Program-made: the position numbers and the translations under genes
From: Ideonella aquatica
GTDB lineage: Bacteria > Pseudomonadota > Gammaproteobacteria > Burkholderiales > Burkholderiaceae_C
Assembly (NCBI RefSeq): GCF_018069755.1
Contig: NZ_JAGQDE010000018.1
Span: 22,210-86,209 of the forward strand
Length of the DNA: 64,000 bases
Reading direction: 5' to 3'
The notes under the pieces: model-generated
Told to the model about the DNA's origin: nothing
The model's database searches: none
Seen by the model: only the letters and a program-made list of their open reading frames with translations
In this document: in pieces, positions 40,270 to 48,305 of the stretch
How the letters are laid out: the number at the start of each line of letters is the position of its first letter
Position numbering within the stretch: the first letter of the stretch is position 1

Positions 40270-41022
40270 TCAGAGGCCGGCGTAGCGCACGCCCGGGTCC
40301 AGACGCAGGTCGGCGCGCAGCGGGGTGCTGGCCACCGCGCGGATGCGGCGGGCGATCTCGCTGTCGGGGTCGTTCAGGTTGCCGAAGACGATGGCGCCAT
40401 GGCCCGCGCGGGTGCAGGCCTCGGCGCAGGCGGTGGTGGTCTCGCCGCGGTCCAGACGGTGCACGCACAGCGTGCAGCTTTCCACGCAGCCCTGGCCGCG
40501 CGGCACATCGGGCTTCTGGCCGGTGGTTGGCTCATGCACGAAGGAGCGTGCCTTGTAGGGGCAGGCCATCATGCAGTAGCGGCAGCCGATGCAGGCGTGG
40601 CGATCGACCAGCACGATGCCGTCGGCGCGCTTGAACGAGGCGCCAGTGGGACAGACATCGACGCAGGGCGGCTCGGCGCAGTGCTGGCACATCACCGGTG
40701 CACGCTGCTCGCGGCCACTGGCGTGGTCCTTGATCTCGACCAGGCGGATCCACTGGGCCGAGGTGGCGCTGACCGCCGCGGGCAGGCCGTTCTCGGTCTG
40801 GCAGGCGCTGACGCAGTCGGTGCAGCCGTCAGCGCATTTCGTGGTGTCGATCAGCATGCCCCAGCGCACGGCCTCGTTGGCCGACGCCTGGGGGGCGGCA
40901 CGGGCCACCTCGATCAGCGTGATGCCTGGGGCCAGCAGCACGCCGCCGCCCAGCGCAGCCGCCAGAAAGCCCCGACGCTTCAGGTCGGCCGGTGTCTTCT
41001 CGGAAGTGTCGTGGCAGCTCAT
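40270..41022 (-). CDS. dsrO: DsrO, periplasmic iron-sulfur subunit of DsrMKJOP
   Basis: 250 residues from ATG 41022. Twin-arginine signal 'DLKRRGFLAAALGGG'. Four [4Fe-4S] cysteine groups: 'CADGCTDCVSACQ', 'CQHCAEPPCVDVCPTG', 'CIGCRYCMMACPY' and 'CTLCVHR'. Transfers electrons between DsrJ and DsrP. ATG overlaps the dsrJ stop by four bases. Confidence 0.93.
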   Translation of the reverse strand: MSCHDTSEKTPADLKRRGFLAAALGGGVLLAPGITLIEVARAAPQASANEAVRWGMLIDTTKCADGCTDCVSACQTENGLPAAVSATSAQWIRLVEIKDHASGREQRAPVMCQHCAEPPCVDVCPTGASFKRADGIVLVDRHACIGCRYCMMACPYKARSFVHEPTTGQKPDVPRGQGCVESCTLCVHRLDRGETTTACAEACTRAGHGAIVFGNLNDPDSEIARRIRAVASTPLRADLRLDPGVRYAGL

Positions 41023-41462
41023 GGTCGTTGGACGAGGCTGGCGGCCTGCTGGCTGGCGTGGCTGCTGTGGCACTCGAAGCAGTCGATCTTGACGGCTGCG
41101 TAGCTGTGGCAGCTCTGGCAGAAATCGGTGGGCGCAGCGGCCACGCTGCGGGTGGCCGGGCTGGCATGGCAATCCACGCAGGCCTTCAGGCTCAGCACCG
41201 AGCTGCGGTCGCCGACGCGCACCGTGCGGTCGCGCTGGTGCTTGAGCAGGTCCATGTGGGTGCGGCGCATGAGCGTCGGCTCGACCACGCACTGGGTTCC
41301 GCTGGCGGCTGGCGCGACGGCGGGCACCGGGGTGCGACCGGTCTCGCGCACCTGGGCCTGCGATGGGGCGGTCCACCACAGGGCCGCGGCGAGCACCAGC
41401 ATCAGCCAGGCGCTGGCGCGCTCCAGCCGGCGGCGCCAGTCGGGCGGCGATCGGCGCGTCAT
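41019..41462 (-). CDS. dsrJ: DsrJ, triheme cytochrome c of DsrMKJOP
   Basis: 147 residues from ATG 41462. An uncleaved signal anchor or signal peptide ('ASAWLMLVLAAALWWTAPS'). Three haem sites CVDCH, CQSCH and CFECH close to the C-terminus, the number expected for DsrJ. Another cysteine ('GTQCVVEP') is in the place of the proposed Cys haem ligand. Four bases after dsrL. Confidence 0.93.
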   Translation of the reverse strand: MTRRSPPDWRRRLERASAWLMLVLAAALWWTAPSQAQVRETGRTPVPAVAPAASGTQCVVEPTLMRRTHMDLLKHQRDRTVRVGDRSSVLSLKACVDCHASPATRSVAAAPTDFCQSCHSYAAVKIDCFECHSSHASQQAASLVQRP

Positions 41463-41466
41463 CGCC

Positions 41467-43419
41467 TCACTCTCCCAGGCCCATCTGGATGTAGCCGGTC
41501 GGGCAGACATCGCGGCAGATGTGGCAGCCCACGCACTTGTTGTAGTCGGTGTCCACATAGCGGCCGGTGGTGGCCTTGGACTTGGGCACACGGAAGACGG
41601 CGGTCTGCGGGCAGTAGACGACGCAGTTGTCGCACTCGAAGCACTGGCCGCAGCTCATGCAGCGCTTGGCCTCGGCCTGGGCCTGGGCCTCGGTCAGGGC
41701 CTGCAGGCGCTCGTCGAAGTTGTTCAGGGCCTGCTCGGCGTCCAGCGTCACCACATGGCGCTTGTGGCGCTCGGTGTAGGCGAAGTGGCCCAGGAACAGC
41801 TCGGTGTGCGGGATGACGTAGCGGTCCGAGCGGTTGTCGAAGTTATGCACCACGCCGGTGTGGCCATCGGTGCCGCGCAGCGGCTCATCCACCTTGCCGG
41901 GCGCCATGCCCTTCTCGACCAGCTTGCGCATCAGGTCGAAGGCGTGGACGTCGATCTTGGGGCGCTTCTCCAGGGCCTCGCCGGCCAGGTAGCGGTCGAT
42001 GCCCTCGGCAGCGATGGCGCCGTGACCGATCGCGGTGGTCAGCAGGTGCGGTCGGATCACATCGCCACCCGCGAACAGGCCCGGCTGGTTGGCGACCTGG
42101 TAGTTCTTGTCGGTGTTGACCGCGCCGCGGCCGTTGTTCAGGAACTCGTAGCCGGTGAAGTCCACCGCCTGGCCGATGGCCGAGACGATCAGGTCGGCCT
42201 CGACGTCTTCCTCGGTGCCCTCGATCATCTTGACATCGAGCTTGCCGCCGACCAGCTTGGCCTCACAGCGCTGGATACGCAGCGCGGTGGCGCGGCCGCT
42301 GGCATCGCGCAGCACGGCGATCGGCGCCATGCCACCCCGGATCGTGATGCCCTCGGCCAGCGCATGCTCGACCTCGTGCTTGCTGGCCTGCATCTTGGCG
42401 ATGTCGAACAGCGAGGTCAGCGTGACCTCGGCGCCCTGGCGCGCCGAAGCCTCGGCCACGTCGTGCGCCACATGGCCGGCAATCGCCCGCTCGGGGCGAT
42501 CGCTCTCGTGGATCTGGTCGATGTGGCCCAGGCGGCGCGCCACGGTGGCCACGTCGATCGAAGTGTCGCCCCCGCCCACCACCACCACGCGCTTGCCGAC
42601 ATGGCGCATGCGACCGTCGTTGAAGGCCTTCAGGAAGGCGGTGGCGGTGACGACATTGGGCGCCTCGGCGCCCTCCACCGGCAGCGGGCGACCCGACTGC
42701 GCGCCCATGCCCAGGAACACCGCGTGGAAGGAGGCGCGCAGTTCCTCCATCGTGATGTCGGTGCCGATGCGGCAGTTCAGCCGCACCTGCACACCCAGGT
42801 CCAGGATGCGCTGGATCTCGGCATCCAGCAGCGCACGCGGCGTGCGGAAGCCCGGGATGCCGTAGCGCATCATGCCGCCGAGCTGCTCGTGGTCGTCGAA
42901 GATGGTGACCGCGTGGCCCTTGCGCGCAAGTTGGTAGGCGGCCGACAGGCCGGCTGGACCGCCGCCGATGACGGCCACTGTCTTGCCAGTGGACGCTTCG
43001 GGCCTGGGATAGGCCAGACCCTCCTTGATCGCCCAGTCGCCCAGGAAGTGCTCGACCGAGTTGATGCCAACGAAGTCCTCGACCTGGTTGCGGTTGCAGC
43101 CCGACTCGCAGGGGGCCGGGCAGACCCGGCCCATCACGCCGGGCAGCGGGTTGGCCTCGGTCAGGCGGCGCCAGGCGTACTCCTGCCAGCGCATGCCGGC
43201 CGGCGGCTTCTCGACGCCGCGCACGATGTTCAGGTAGCCGCGGATGTCCTCACCCGCCGGGCAGGAGCCCTGGCAGGGCGGCGTGCTCTGGATGTAGGTG
43301 GGGCACTTGTGCGAGTGGTCGGCGTCGAAGATCTCGTCCTGCCAGCGGCCGGGTCGGTGGTCGCCATCCTTGTAGCGCCGGAAGGTCAGCGGCTGGGCTG
43401 GGGCGTTGTTCGTGGACAT
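41467..43419 (-). CDS. dsrL: DsrL, NAD(P)H:acceptor oxidoreductase of the Dsr pathway
   Basis: 650 residues from ATG 43419; GGAGACAC precedes it. Glutamate-synthase-small-subunit-like flavoprotein: N-terminal cluster cysteines ('CQGSCPAG', 'CPAPCESGC'), FAD motif 'VAVIGGGPAGLSAAYQL', NAD(P) motif 'VVVGGGDTSIDVATVAR', and a C-terminal 2x[4Fe-4S] domain ('CMSCGQCFECDNC', 'CVGCHICRDVCPTG'). DsrL couples sulfur oxidation by DsrAB to NAD+ and marks the oxidative type of the pathway. Confidence 0.94.
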   Translation of the reverse strand: MSTNNAPAQPLTFRRYKDGDHRPGRWQDEIFDADHSHKCPTYIQSTPPCQGSCPAGEDIRGYLNIVRGVEKPPAGMRWQEYAWRRLTEANPLPGVMGRVCPAPCESGCNRNQVEDFVGINSVEHFLGDWAIKEGLAYPRPEASTGKTVAVIGGGPAGLSAAYQLARKGHAVTIFDDHEQLGGMMRYGIPGFRTPRALLDAEIQRILDLGVQVRLNCRIGTDITMEELRASFHAVFLGMGAQSGRPLPVEGAEAPNVVTATAFLKAFNDGRMRHVGKRVVVVGGGDTSIDVATVARRLGHIDQIHESDRPERAIAGHVAHDVAEASARQGAEVTLTSLFDIAKMQASKHEVEHALAEGITIRGGMAPIAVLRDASGRATALRIQRCEAKLVGGKLDVKMIEGTEEDVEADLIVSAIGQAVDFTGYEFLNNGRGAVNTDKNYQVANQPGLFAGGDVIRPHLLTTAIGHGAIAAEGIDRYLAGEALEKRPKIDVHAFDLMRKLVEKGMAPGKVDEPLRGTDGHTGVVHNFDNRSDRYVIPHTELFLGHFAYTERHKRHVVTLDAEQALNNFDERLQALTEAQAQAEAKRCMSCGQCFECDNCVVYCPQTAVFRVPKSKATTGRYVDTDYNKCVGCHICRDVCPTGYIQMGLGE

Positions 43420-43445
43420 CGCGTGTCTCCTGGATGTGTTCTGTC

Positions 43446-44978
43446 TCAGTCCTGGTCGCCCAGGAGGATGGCCTTGCTGACGAGCTGGTGGACACCGCCC
43501 ACCATGCCCATGTCGAAGCCGTAGGCCGGCAGCACCTTGGTGAACTGGGCCTTGCAGATGGCGCAAATCGTGGCCATGAAATTGACCTGGTGCTGATCGA
43601 CGACGTTCTTCAGCGCCTCCATGCGTGGCAGGGCGCCCTTGACGCGCAGCTCCATCAGGTCGTCGGTCAGCAGGCCGCCACCGCCGCCGCAGCAGAAGGT
43701 GGCTTCGTGGATCGTGCCCGGCGCCATGTCGTGGAAGTTGTTCGCGACGGCGCGGATGATCTCGCGCGGGATGACGAACTGGCCGCCGGGCATGTCGCCC
43801 ATGCGCGAGGCGCGCGCCACGTTGCACGAGTCGTGGAAGGTGATGATCTTGTCGTCGTTGCGGCTCTTGTCGAACTTGAGCGCACCACGCTGGATCAGGT
43901 CCCAGGTCAGCTCGCAGATGTGCATCGGCTGCTTGTAGCGGTGGTCCAGCTGGTTCTGCAGCTCGATCGCGAACGGATCATTGGCCCCGGCGCCGACGCC
44001 CACCAGGGTGTTCCAGAAGCTGTAGGCCACGCGCCAGGCATGGCCGCATTCGCCCACCACGATGCGCTTGACGCCCAGCTCCAGAGCCGCCTCGCGGATG
44101 CGCAGCGCAATCTTGCGGAGCTGCTCGTAGTTGCCGATGAACATGCCGAAGTTGCCGGCCTCGCTGGCCTTGCTGGACAGCGTCCAGCTGATGCCGGCGG
44201 CATGGAAGACCTTGCCATAGCCGATCAGGCTCTCGACATGCGGCTCGGCGAAGAAGTCGGCCGAGGGCGTGACCAGCAGCACTTCGGCGCCGGCCTGGTC
44301 GATCGGGTAGCGCACGGCCACGCCGGTCTCTTCCAGCACGTCCTCTTCCAGGCCCAGCAGCGTGTCCTCCAGCGCCGGGCCGGGCAGGCCCAGGTTGTTG
44401 CCGATCTTGTGGACCTTGCCGATGATCTCGTTGCCGTACTTCTGGCCCAGGCCCACCGAGTCCATGATCTCGCGTGCGGCCATCGTCACTTCGGCAGTGT
44501 CGATGCCATAGGGGCAGAAGACCGAGCAGCGGCGGCACTCTGAACACTGGTGGTAGTAGCTGTACCAGTCGTCCAGCACCTCCTTGGTCAGGTCGACTGC
44601 GCCCACCAGCTTGGGAAAGTGCTTGCCGGCAAAGGTGAAGTAGCGGCGGTAGACCGCGCGCATCAGGTCCTGGCGCGCCACCGGCATGTTCTTCGGGTCG
44701 CCGGTGCCCAGGAAGTAGTGGCACTTGTCGGAGCAGGCGCCGCAGTGGACGCAGGCGTCCATGTAGACACGCAGCGAGCGGTAGGTGTCCAGCAACTCAC
44801 CCATGCGGGTGATCGCGCGCTGCTCCCAACCCTCGGTCAGCTCACCCGGAAAGCCGATGGCGCCCTGGATGGCGGCATTCGCCACAAAGGGCTTGCTGTG
44901 GGCCATCGCGCCCTCGGCCACCAGCGGAATGACCGGGTAGGGCTTGAGCGCGGGAATATCGAACTTGGCGGTGGCCAT
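43446..44978 (-). CDS. dsrK: DsrK, catalytic iron-sulfur subunit of DsrMKJOP
   Basis: 510 residues from ATG 44978. HdrD-like: two [4Fe-4S] sites 'CVHCGACSDKC' and 'CSECRRCSVFCPYG', then CCG-domain cysteines ('HDSCNVARAS', 'FCCGGGGG', 'ICAICKAQF') that form the noncubane cluster reacting with the DsrC trisulfide. Faces the cytoplasm. Between dsrM and dsrL. Confidence 0.94.
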   Translation of the reverse strand: MATAKFDIPALKPYPVIPLVAEGAMAHSKPFVANAAIQGAIGFPGELTEGWEQRAITRMGELLDTYRSLRVYMDACVHCGACSDKCHYFLGTGDPKNMPVARQDLMRAVYRRYFTFAGKHFPKLVGAVDLTKEVLDDWYSYYHQCSECRRCSVFCPYGIDTAEVTMAAREIMDSVGLGQKYGNEIIGKVHKIGNNLGLPGPALEDTLLGLEEDVLEETGVAVRYPIDQAGAEVLLVTPSADFFAEPHVESLIGYGKVFHAAGISWTLSSKASEAGNFGMFIGNYEQLRKIALRIREAALELGVKRIVVGECGHAWRVAYSFWNTLVGVGAGANDPFAIELQNQLDHRYKQPMHICELTWDLIQRGALKFDKSRNDDKIITFHDSCNVARASRMGDMPGGQFVIPREIIRAVANNFHDMAPGTIHEATFCCGGGGGLLTDDLMELRVKGALPRMEALKNVVDQHQVNFMATICAICKAQFTKVLPAYGFDMGMVGGVHQLVSKAILLGDQD

Positions 44979-44997
44979 GGCGGGCTCGGTGCGTTCT

Positions 44998-45726
44998 TCA
45001 GTGCTTGCGGTCCAGCGCGGCGGCCCAGGCCACCAGGTGGCGGCGCTCGCGCGGGTCGTCGGTCTGGTTGCGCGTCGGGCTGAAGAACAGGCCCGGGGCA
45101 TGCAGCAGCTTGCTGATCGGGAAAATGATCATCAGCAGCGCCACCAGCGCCAGATGGATCAGCAGGATCGGCTCGGTGGGCAGCGGTTGAATGTCCAGCC
45201 GCATCAGACCGAGCATGTAGGCCTTGACGGCAACGATGTCGGTGCGGGCCACGAAGCGCGTCAGCAGACCCGTCAGCGCAATGCCCAGCAGCAGCGCCAG
45301 CATCAGGTGATCCGATGGCGTGGAGATGTAGCGCACCCGATCGACCAGCCAGCGCCGCGCCCACAGGCCGCCCAGGCCCAGCACCATCAAGAAGCCGGCG
45401 TACAGGCCGAAGGGCTGGATCAGCGCGGTCAGGTCCCACACCGGCTGCTGAAAATAGCGGCCATGGCGCAGCAGCACCAGCAGCATTGCCGCATGGAAGC
45501 TCCAGCCGAAGATCCAGGTCCACTTGCTGGACTTGAACAGGCTCTCGAACAGCACGGTCTCGCGCGCCAGTCGCATCGCCACGCCGCCGGGCGTCAAGGG
45601 GGCGGGCGTGGTGGCGATCTTCAGCGGCGCCGGCGTGCGCCAGTAGCCGTGGATCTTGCGGGCCAGGCCAAGCACCAGGATGACCGTGGCGCCATAGAAC
45701 AGGATCGCGTAGGCGAGCGACAGCAT
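44998..45726 (-). CDS. dsrM: DsrM, cytochrome b subunit of DsrMKJOP
   Basis: 242 residues from ATG 45726 (a GTG two codons earlier is possible). NarI-like membrane cytochrome b with five or six helices and histidines in helices ('WIFGWSFHAAMLLVLLRHG', 'LIHLALVALLMIIFPISKLLHAPG') for two haems. Exchanges electrons with quinones and DsrK. 61 bases after dsrC, with a perfect hairpin between. Confidence 0.92.
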   Translation of the reverse strand: MLSLAYAILFYGATVILVLGLARKIHGYWRTPAPLKIATTPAPLTPGGVAMRLARETVLFESLFKSSKWTWIFGWSFHAAMLLVLLRHGRYFQQPVWDLTALIQPFGLYAGFLMVLGLGGLWARRWLVDRVRYISTPSDHLMLALLLGIALTGLLTRFVARTDIVAVKAYMLGLMRLDIQPLPTEPILLIHLALVALLMIIFPISKLLHAPGLFFSPTRNQTDDPRERRHLVAWAAALDRKH

Positions 45727-45762
45727 CGACACGGGCGGGTGCCTTGTTCTGGAGAGGTGGAG

Positions 45763-45782
45763 CGCGCCGCGGCGGCGGCGCG
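45763..45782 (-). other. perfect mRNA hairpin between dsrC and dsrM
   Basis: CGCGCCGC and GCGGCGCG form an 8-bp perfect stem with a GGCG/CGCC loop, starting within a few bases of the dsrC stop. No T tract follows, so it is more likely a stabilising or processing element than a terminator. Confidence 0.5.
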
Positions 45783-45787
45783 GGCGG

Positions 45788-46120
45788 TCAAACGCAGCCG
45801 GTGGGCTTGGGCAGGCCGGCGATCTTGCAGGCCTGCTTGGCCGGTCCGTAGGGGAACAGCTCGTAGAGGTACTTGCTGTTGCCCTTCTCCGGGCCGAGCT
45901 GCTTGCCGATGGCCTTGGTCAGCACGCGCACCGCGGGGGCGATCTGGAACTCGTCGTAGTAGCCGCGCAGGAAGTTCACCACCTCCCAGTGGCTGGGCGT
46001 CATCTCGACGTTCTCGGCCTTGGCCAGCTCCAGCGCGATGTCCTCATTCCAGTCGGCCAGGTTGACCAGGTAGCCCTCCTCGTCGGTCTCGAACGTGGTG
46101 CCGTTGACTTCGATGCCCAT
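45788..46120 (-). CDS. dsrC: DsrC, sulfur-carrier protein
   Basis: 110 residues. The two redox cysteines of true DsrC are present: Cys109 (penultimate, 'TGCV') and Cys98 in 'KQACKIAGLPKPTGCV', ten residues apart. The fold is given by 'EEGYLVNLADWNEDIA' and 'HWEVVNFLRGYYDEF'. It accepts sulfur from DsrEFH and carries it as persulfide/trisulfide to DsrAB and DsrK. Compare the cysteine-less paralogue at 50737. Confidence 0.96.
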   Translation of the reverse strand: MGIEVNGTTFETDEEGYLVNLADWNEDIALELAKAENVEMTPSHWEVVNFLRGYYDEFQIAPAVRVLTKAIGKQLGPEKGNSKYLYELFPYGPAKQACKIAGLPKPTGCV

Positions 46121-46150
46121 GGTGTGTCTCCGTTGGTGATGGGGCCTGGT

Positions 46151-46450
46151 TCAGAGCCAGGACTGGTTGGTGGGGTGCTCGGCGACGAGGGCGACGAAGC
46201 CCGCGTAGTCGACGGTGGCGATGCCTTCGGCGAGCTGGCTGCCCGCGCCGCGGGCAGCCAGGTCGGGTGCCAGCGCGACGATCTTCACGGCGCCTTGGAC
46301 GGCCGCGACGCCGCTGGCGGCCGCGTTGCCGCGCGTGGCGGCAAGGACGGCGTCTTCGATCAGCAGCACGGTCTGGCCGGGCCGGACCAGGCGCAGGCAG
46401 CTGGCCAGGCCAGAGCCCTGCGCGGGTGACTTGTTGACGATGTGCAGCAT
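46151..46450 (-). CDS. dsrH: DsrH, subunit of the DsrEFH sulfur-transfer complex
   Basis: 99 residues, DsrH/TusB family ('MLHIVNKSP' start and 'GQTVLLIEDAVLAAT'). One cysteine near the N-terminus (Cys18) in the place of the known DsrH cysteine. Assembles as a hexamer with DsrE and DsrF. 7 bases after dsrF. Confidence 0.9.
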   Translation of the reverse strand: MLHIVNKSPAQGSGLASCLRLVRPGQTVLLIEDAVLAATRGNAAASGVAAVQGAVKIVALAPDLAARGAGSQLAEGIATVDYAGFVALVAEHPTNQSWL

Positions 46451-46457
46451 GGCGGCC

Positions 46458-46814
46458 TCAGAAGGAGTAGATGACGTCCTGCTCGGCCATCAGGCCGGCC
46501 ATCTCGTCGCTGGAGAGCAGCTCGACATCAACGATCAGGTCGTCTTCGCTGAGGCCGCGGGCCTCGAGTGACGCGCGCTCGACATAGAGCTTCTCGACGT
46601 CATAGCCCTCCAATGCCCGGTAGGTCTTGGAGTGGTTCTTGATGCCGATGCCGGCCGTGTCCTGGCCCTTCATCAGCTGGTAGACGCCGTCGTCCAGGAA
46701 GACCAGGCTGACGTCCTGGTCGAAGGTGGCGGTGATCAGCACCACTTCCAGGCTCTCCAGCGCATAGATCGTGCCGTAGGGTGCCTTGCGGTTGACGAAC
46801 ATGAACTTCTTCAT
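46458..46814 (-). CDS. dsrF: DsrF, subunit of DsrEFH
   Basis: 118 residues, DsrF/TusC family ('KKFMFVNRKAPYGTIYALE', 'VSLVFLDDGVYQLM'). No cysteine is present, in line with a structural role in the complex. One base separates it from dsrE. Confidence 0.92.
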   Translation of the reverse strand: MKKFMFVNRKAPYGTIYALESLEVVLITATFDQDVSLVFLDDGVYQLMKGQDTAGIGIKNHSKTYRALEGYDVEKLYVERASLEARGLSEDDLIVDVELLSSDEMAGLMAEQDVIYSF

Positions 46815-46815
46815 C

Positions 46816-47175
46816 TCAGTCTCCGAAGGTCACCGAGCGGTCGGCCTTGATGCCGCCGTCGACCAGCTGGCCCAGACCCGAGATGCGAAAGCCCGGGGCC
46901 AGCACCTCGTCCTTGATGCCGCGGCGCAGCGCCGCCGCCACGCAGACCACCAGGTCCACGCCATGCTGCTCCTTGAGCGCCGACCAGCGGTTGACGATGT
47001 GGCGGTCATCCTGCGGCGGCTCGGTCAGGCGGGTCGCGTTGTAGACGCCGTCGTGGTAGAAGAAAACGCGCATCACCTCGTGACCGGCGGCAATGGCGGC
47101 GTTGGCGAACTGCCAGGCCGTGTCGGCGGCCTGGTGGGTGTAGGGCCCTTCACTGACAAGCAGGCTGAACTTCAT
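46816..47175 (-). CDS. dsrE: DsrE, active subunit of DsrEFH
   Basis: 119 residues from ATG 47175. DsrE/TusD fold ('FSLLVSEGPYTHQAADTAWQ' start region). The active cysteine is Cys78 in 'VDLVVCVAAALRRG', the same number as in the characterised DsrE. Receives sulfane sulfur (from TusA in A. vinosum) and passes it to DsrC. 14 bases after dsrB. Confidence 0.94.
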   Translation of the reverse strand: MKFSLLVSEGPYTHQAADTAWQFANAAIAAGHEVMRVFFYHDGVYNATRLTEPPQDDRHIVNRWSALKEQHGVDLVVCVAAALRRGIKDEVLAPGFRISGLGQLVDGGIKADRSVTFGD

Positions 47176-47189
47176 CTCAGAACGCCATC

Positions 47190-48263
47190 TCAGAAGCGGA
47201 TGTGGGTCGACGCGTTGAGGTTGGCGCGCGAACCGCGCCAGTCGTCGATCAGGTACTTGGTGAAGGGCAGGTCGACCTTCTCGAAGAAGCGCGGCCAGCC
47301 GATGCGCTCGATCCAGTCGGCCAGACGCTCCCAGGACCGCGCGTCTTCCTTGTAGACGTGCAGGATGCGCTTGACCACCTCGGCCACCTCGGGCCAGCGC
47401 GGCGCGTTGTTGGGCAGGCCCGAGGCCACCATCTTCATGAAGGTGGGCTTGCCGCGGGCGTTGGAGTTCTTGCCGCCCACCCAGATCGCGAGCTTGGAGT
47501 GCTCGGGATCGTTGATCTGCATCGGCGGGCACGGGGGGTAGCAGGCGCCGCAGCAGATGCACTTCTTCTCGTCCACCTCCAGGCTGGGCTTGCCGTTGAC
47601 CAGCGCCGGGCGGATGGCGGCCACCGGGCAGCGGGCCACCACCGCGGGGCGCTCGCAGACATTGGCCACCAGATCGTGGTTGATCTTCGGCGGCTTGGTA
47701 TGCTGCACGATGATCGCGATGTCGGCCTGGCCGCCGCAGTTGATCTCGCAGCAGCTGGTGGACAGGTGCACGCGGTTGGGCATCTCCTCGCGCCGGAACT
47801 CGTCGTAGAGCTCGTCCATCAGCGCCTTGACCACGCCGGAGGCGTCGGTGCCAGGGATGTCGCAGTGCAGCCAGCCCTGGGTGTGGGCGATCATCGACAC
47901 CGAGTTGCCGGTGCCGCCGACCGGGAAGCCGTTGCTCTCCAGCGCCTCGATCAGCGGGGCCACCTTGTTGGGGTCGCTGACCATGAACTCGATGTTCGAG
48001 CGGATGGTGAAGCGCACATGGCCTTCGGCAAAGGTGTCGGCGATGTCGCAGAGCTTGCGGATGGTGTAGACATCCATCTGCCGCTGGGTGCCGGCGCGCA
48101 CGCTCCAGACCTGGTCGCCACTGTGGGCGACATGGTGCAGCACGCCGGGACGCGGCCGGTCGTGGTACTTCCAGTTGCCGTAGTTCTTCGCCAGCGTGGG
48201 GTGAAGGTACGGCTTGTTGTCGGGAACGCCGCTCTCGATGGGCTGGCGCAGTGCAGTGGCCAT
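47190..48263 (-). CDS. dsrB: DsrB, beta subunit of reverse dissimilatory sulfite reductase
   Basis: 357 residues. Sirohaem/[4Fe-4S] region 'STSCCEINCGGQADI'; ferredoxin insert with 'KCICCGACYPPCPP'; 'RCPVAAIRPAL'. Forms alpha2beta2 with DsrA and oxidises DsrC-bound sulfur to sulfite. Start at 48263 has GGAGACAAG upstream. 42 bases after dsrA. Confidence 0.96.
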   Translation of the reverse strand: MATALRQPIESGVPDNKPYLHPTLAKNYGNWKYHDRPRPGVLHHVAHSGDQVWSVRAGTQRQMDVYTIRKLCDIADTFAEGHVRFTIRSNIEFMVSDPNKVAPLIEALESNGFPVGGTGNSVSMIAHTQGWLHCDIPGTDASGVVKALMDELYDEFRREEMPNRVHLSTSCCEINCGGQADIAIIVQHTKPPKINHDLVANVCERPAVVARCPVAAIRPALVNGKPSLEVDEKKCICCGACYPPCPPMQINDPEHSKLAIWVGGKNSNARGKPTFMKMVASGLPNNAPRWPEVAEVVKRILHVYKEDARSWERLADWIERIGWPRFFEKVDLPFTKYLIDDWRGSRANLNASTHIRF

Positions 48264-48305
48264 GTCGCTTGTCTCCTGGTGTTTTCGAACGCCGGCTCGG
48301 CGCGT

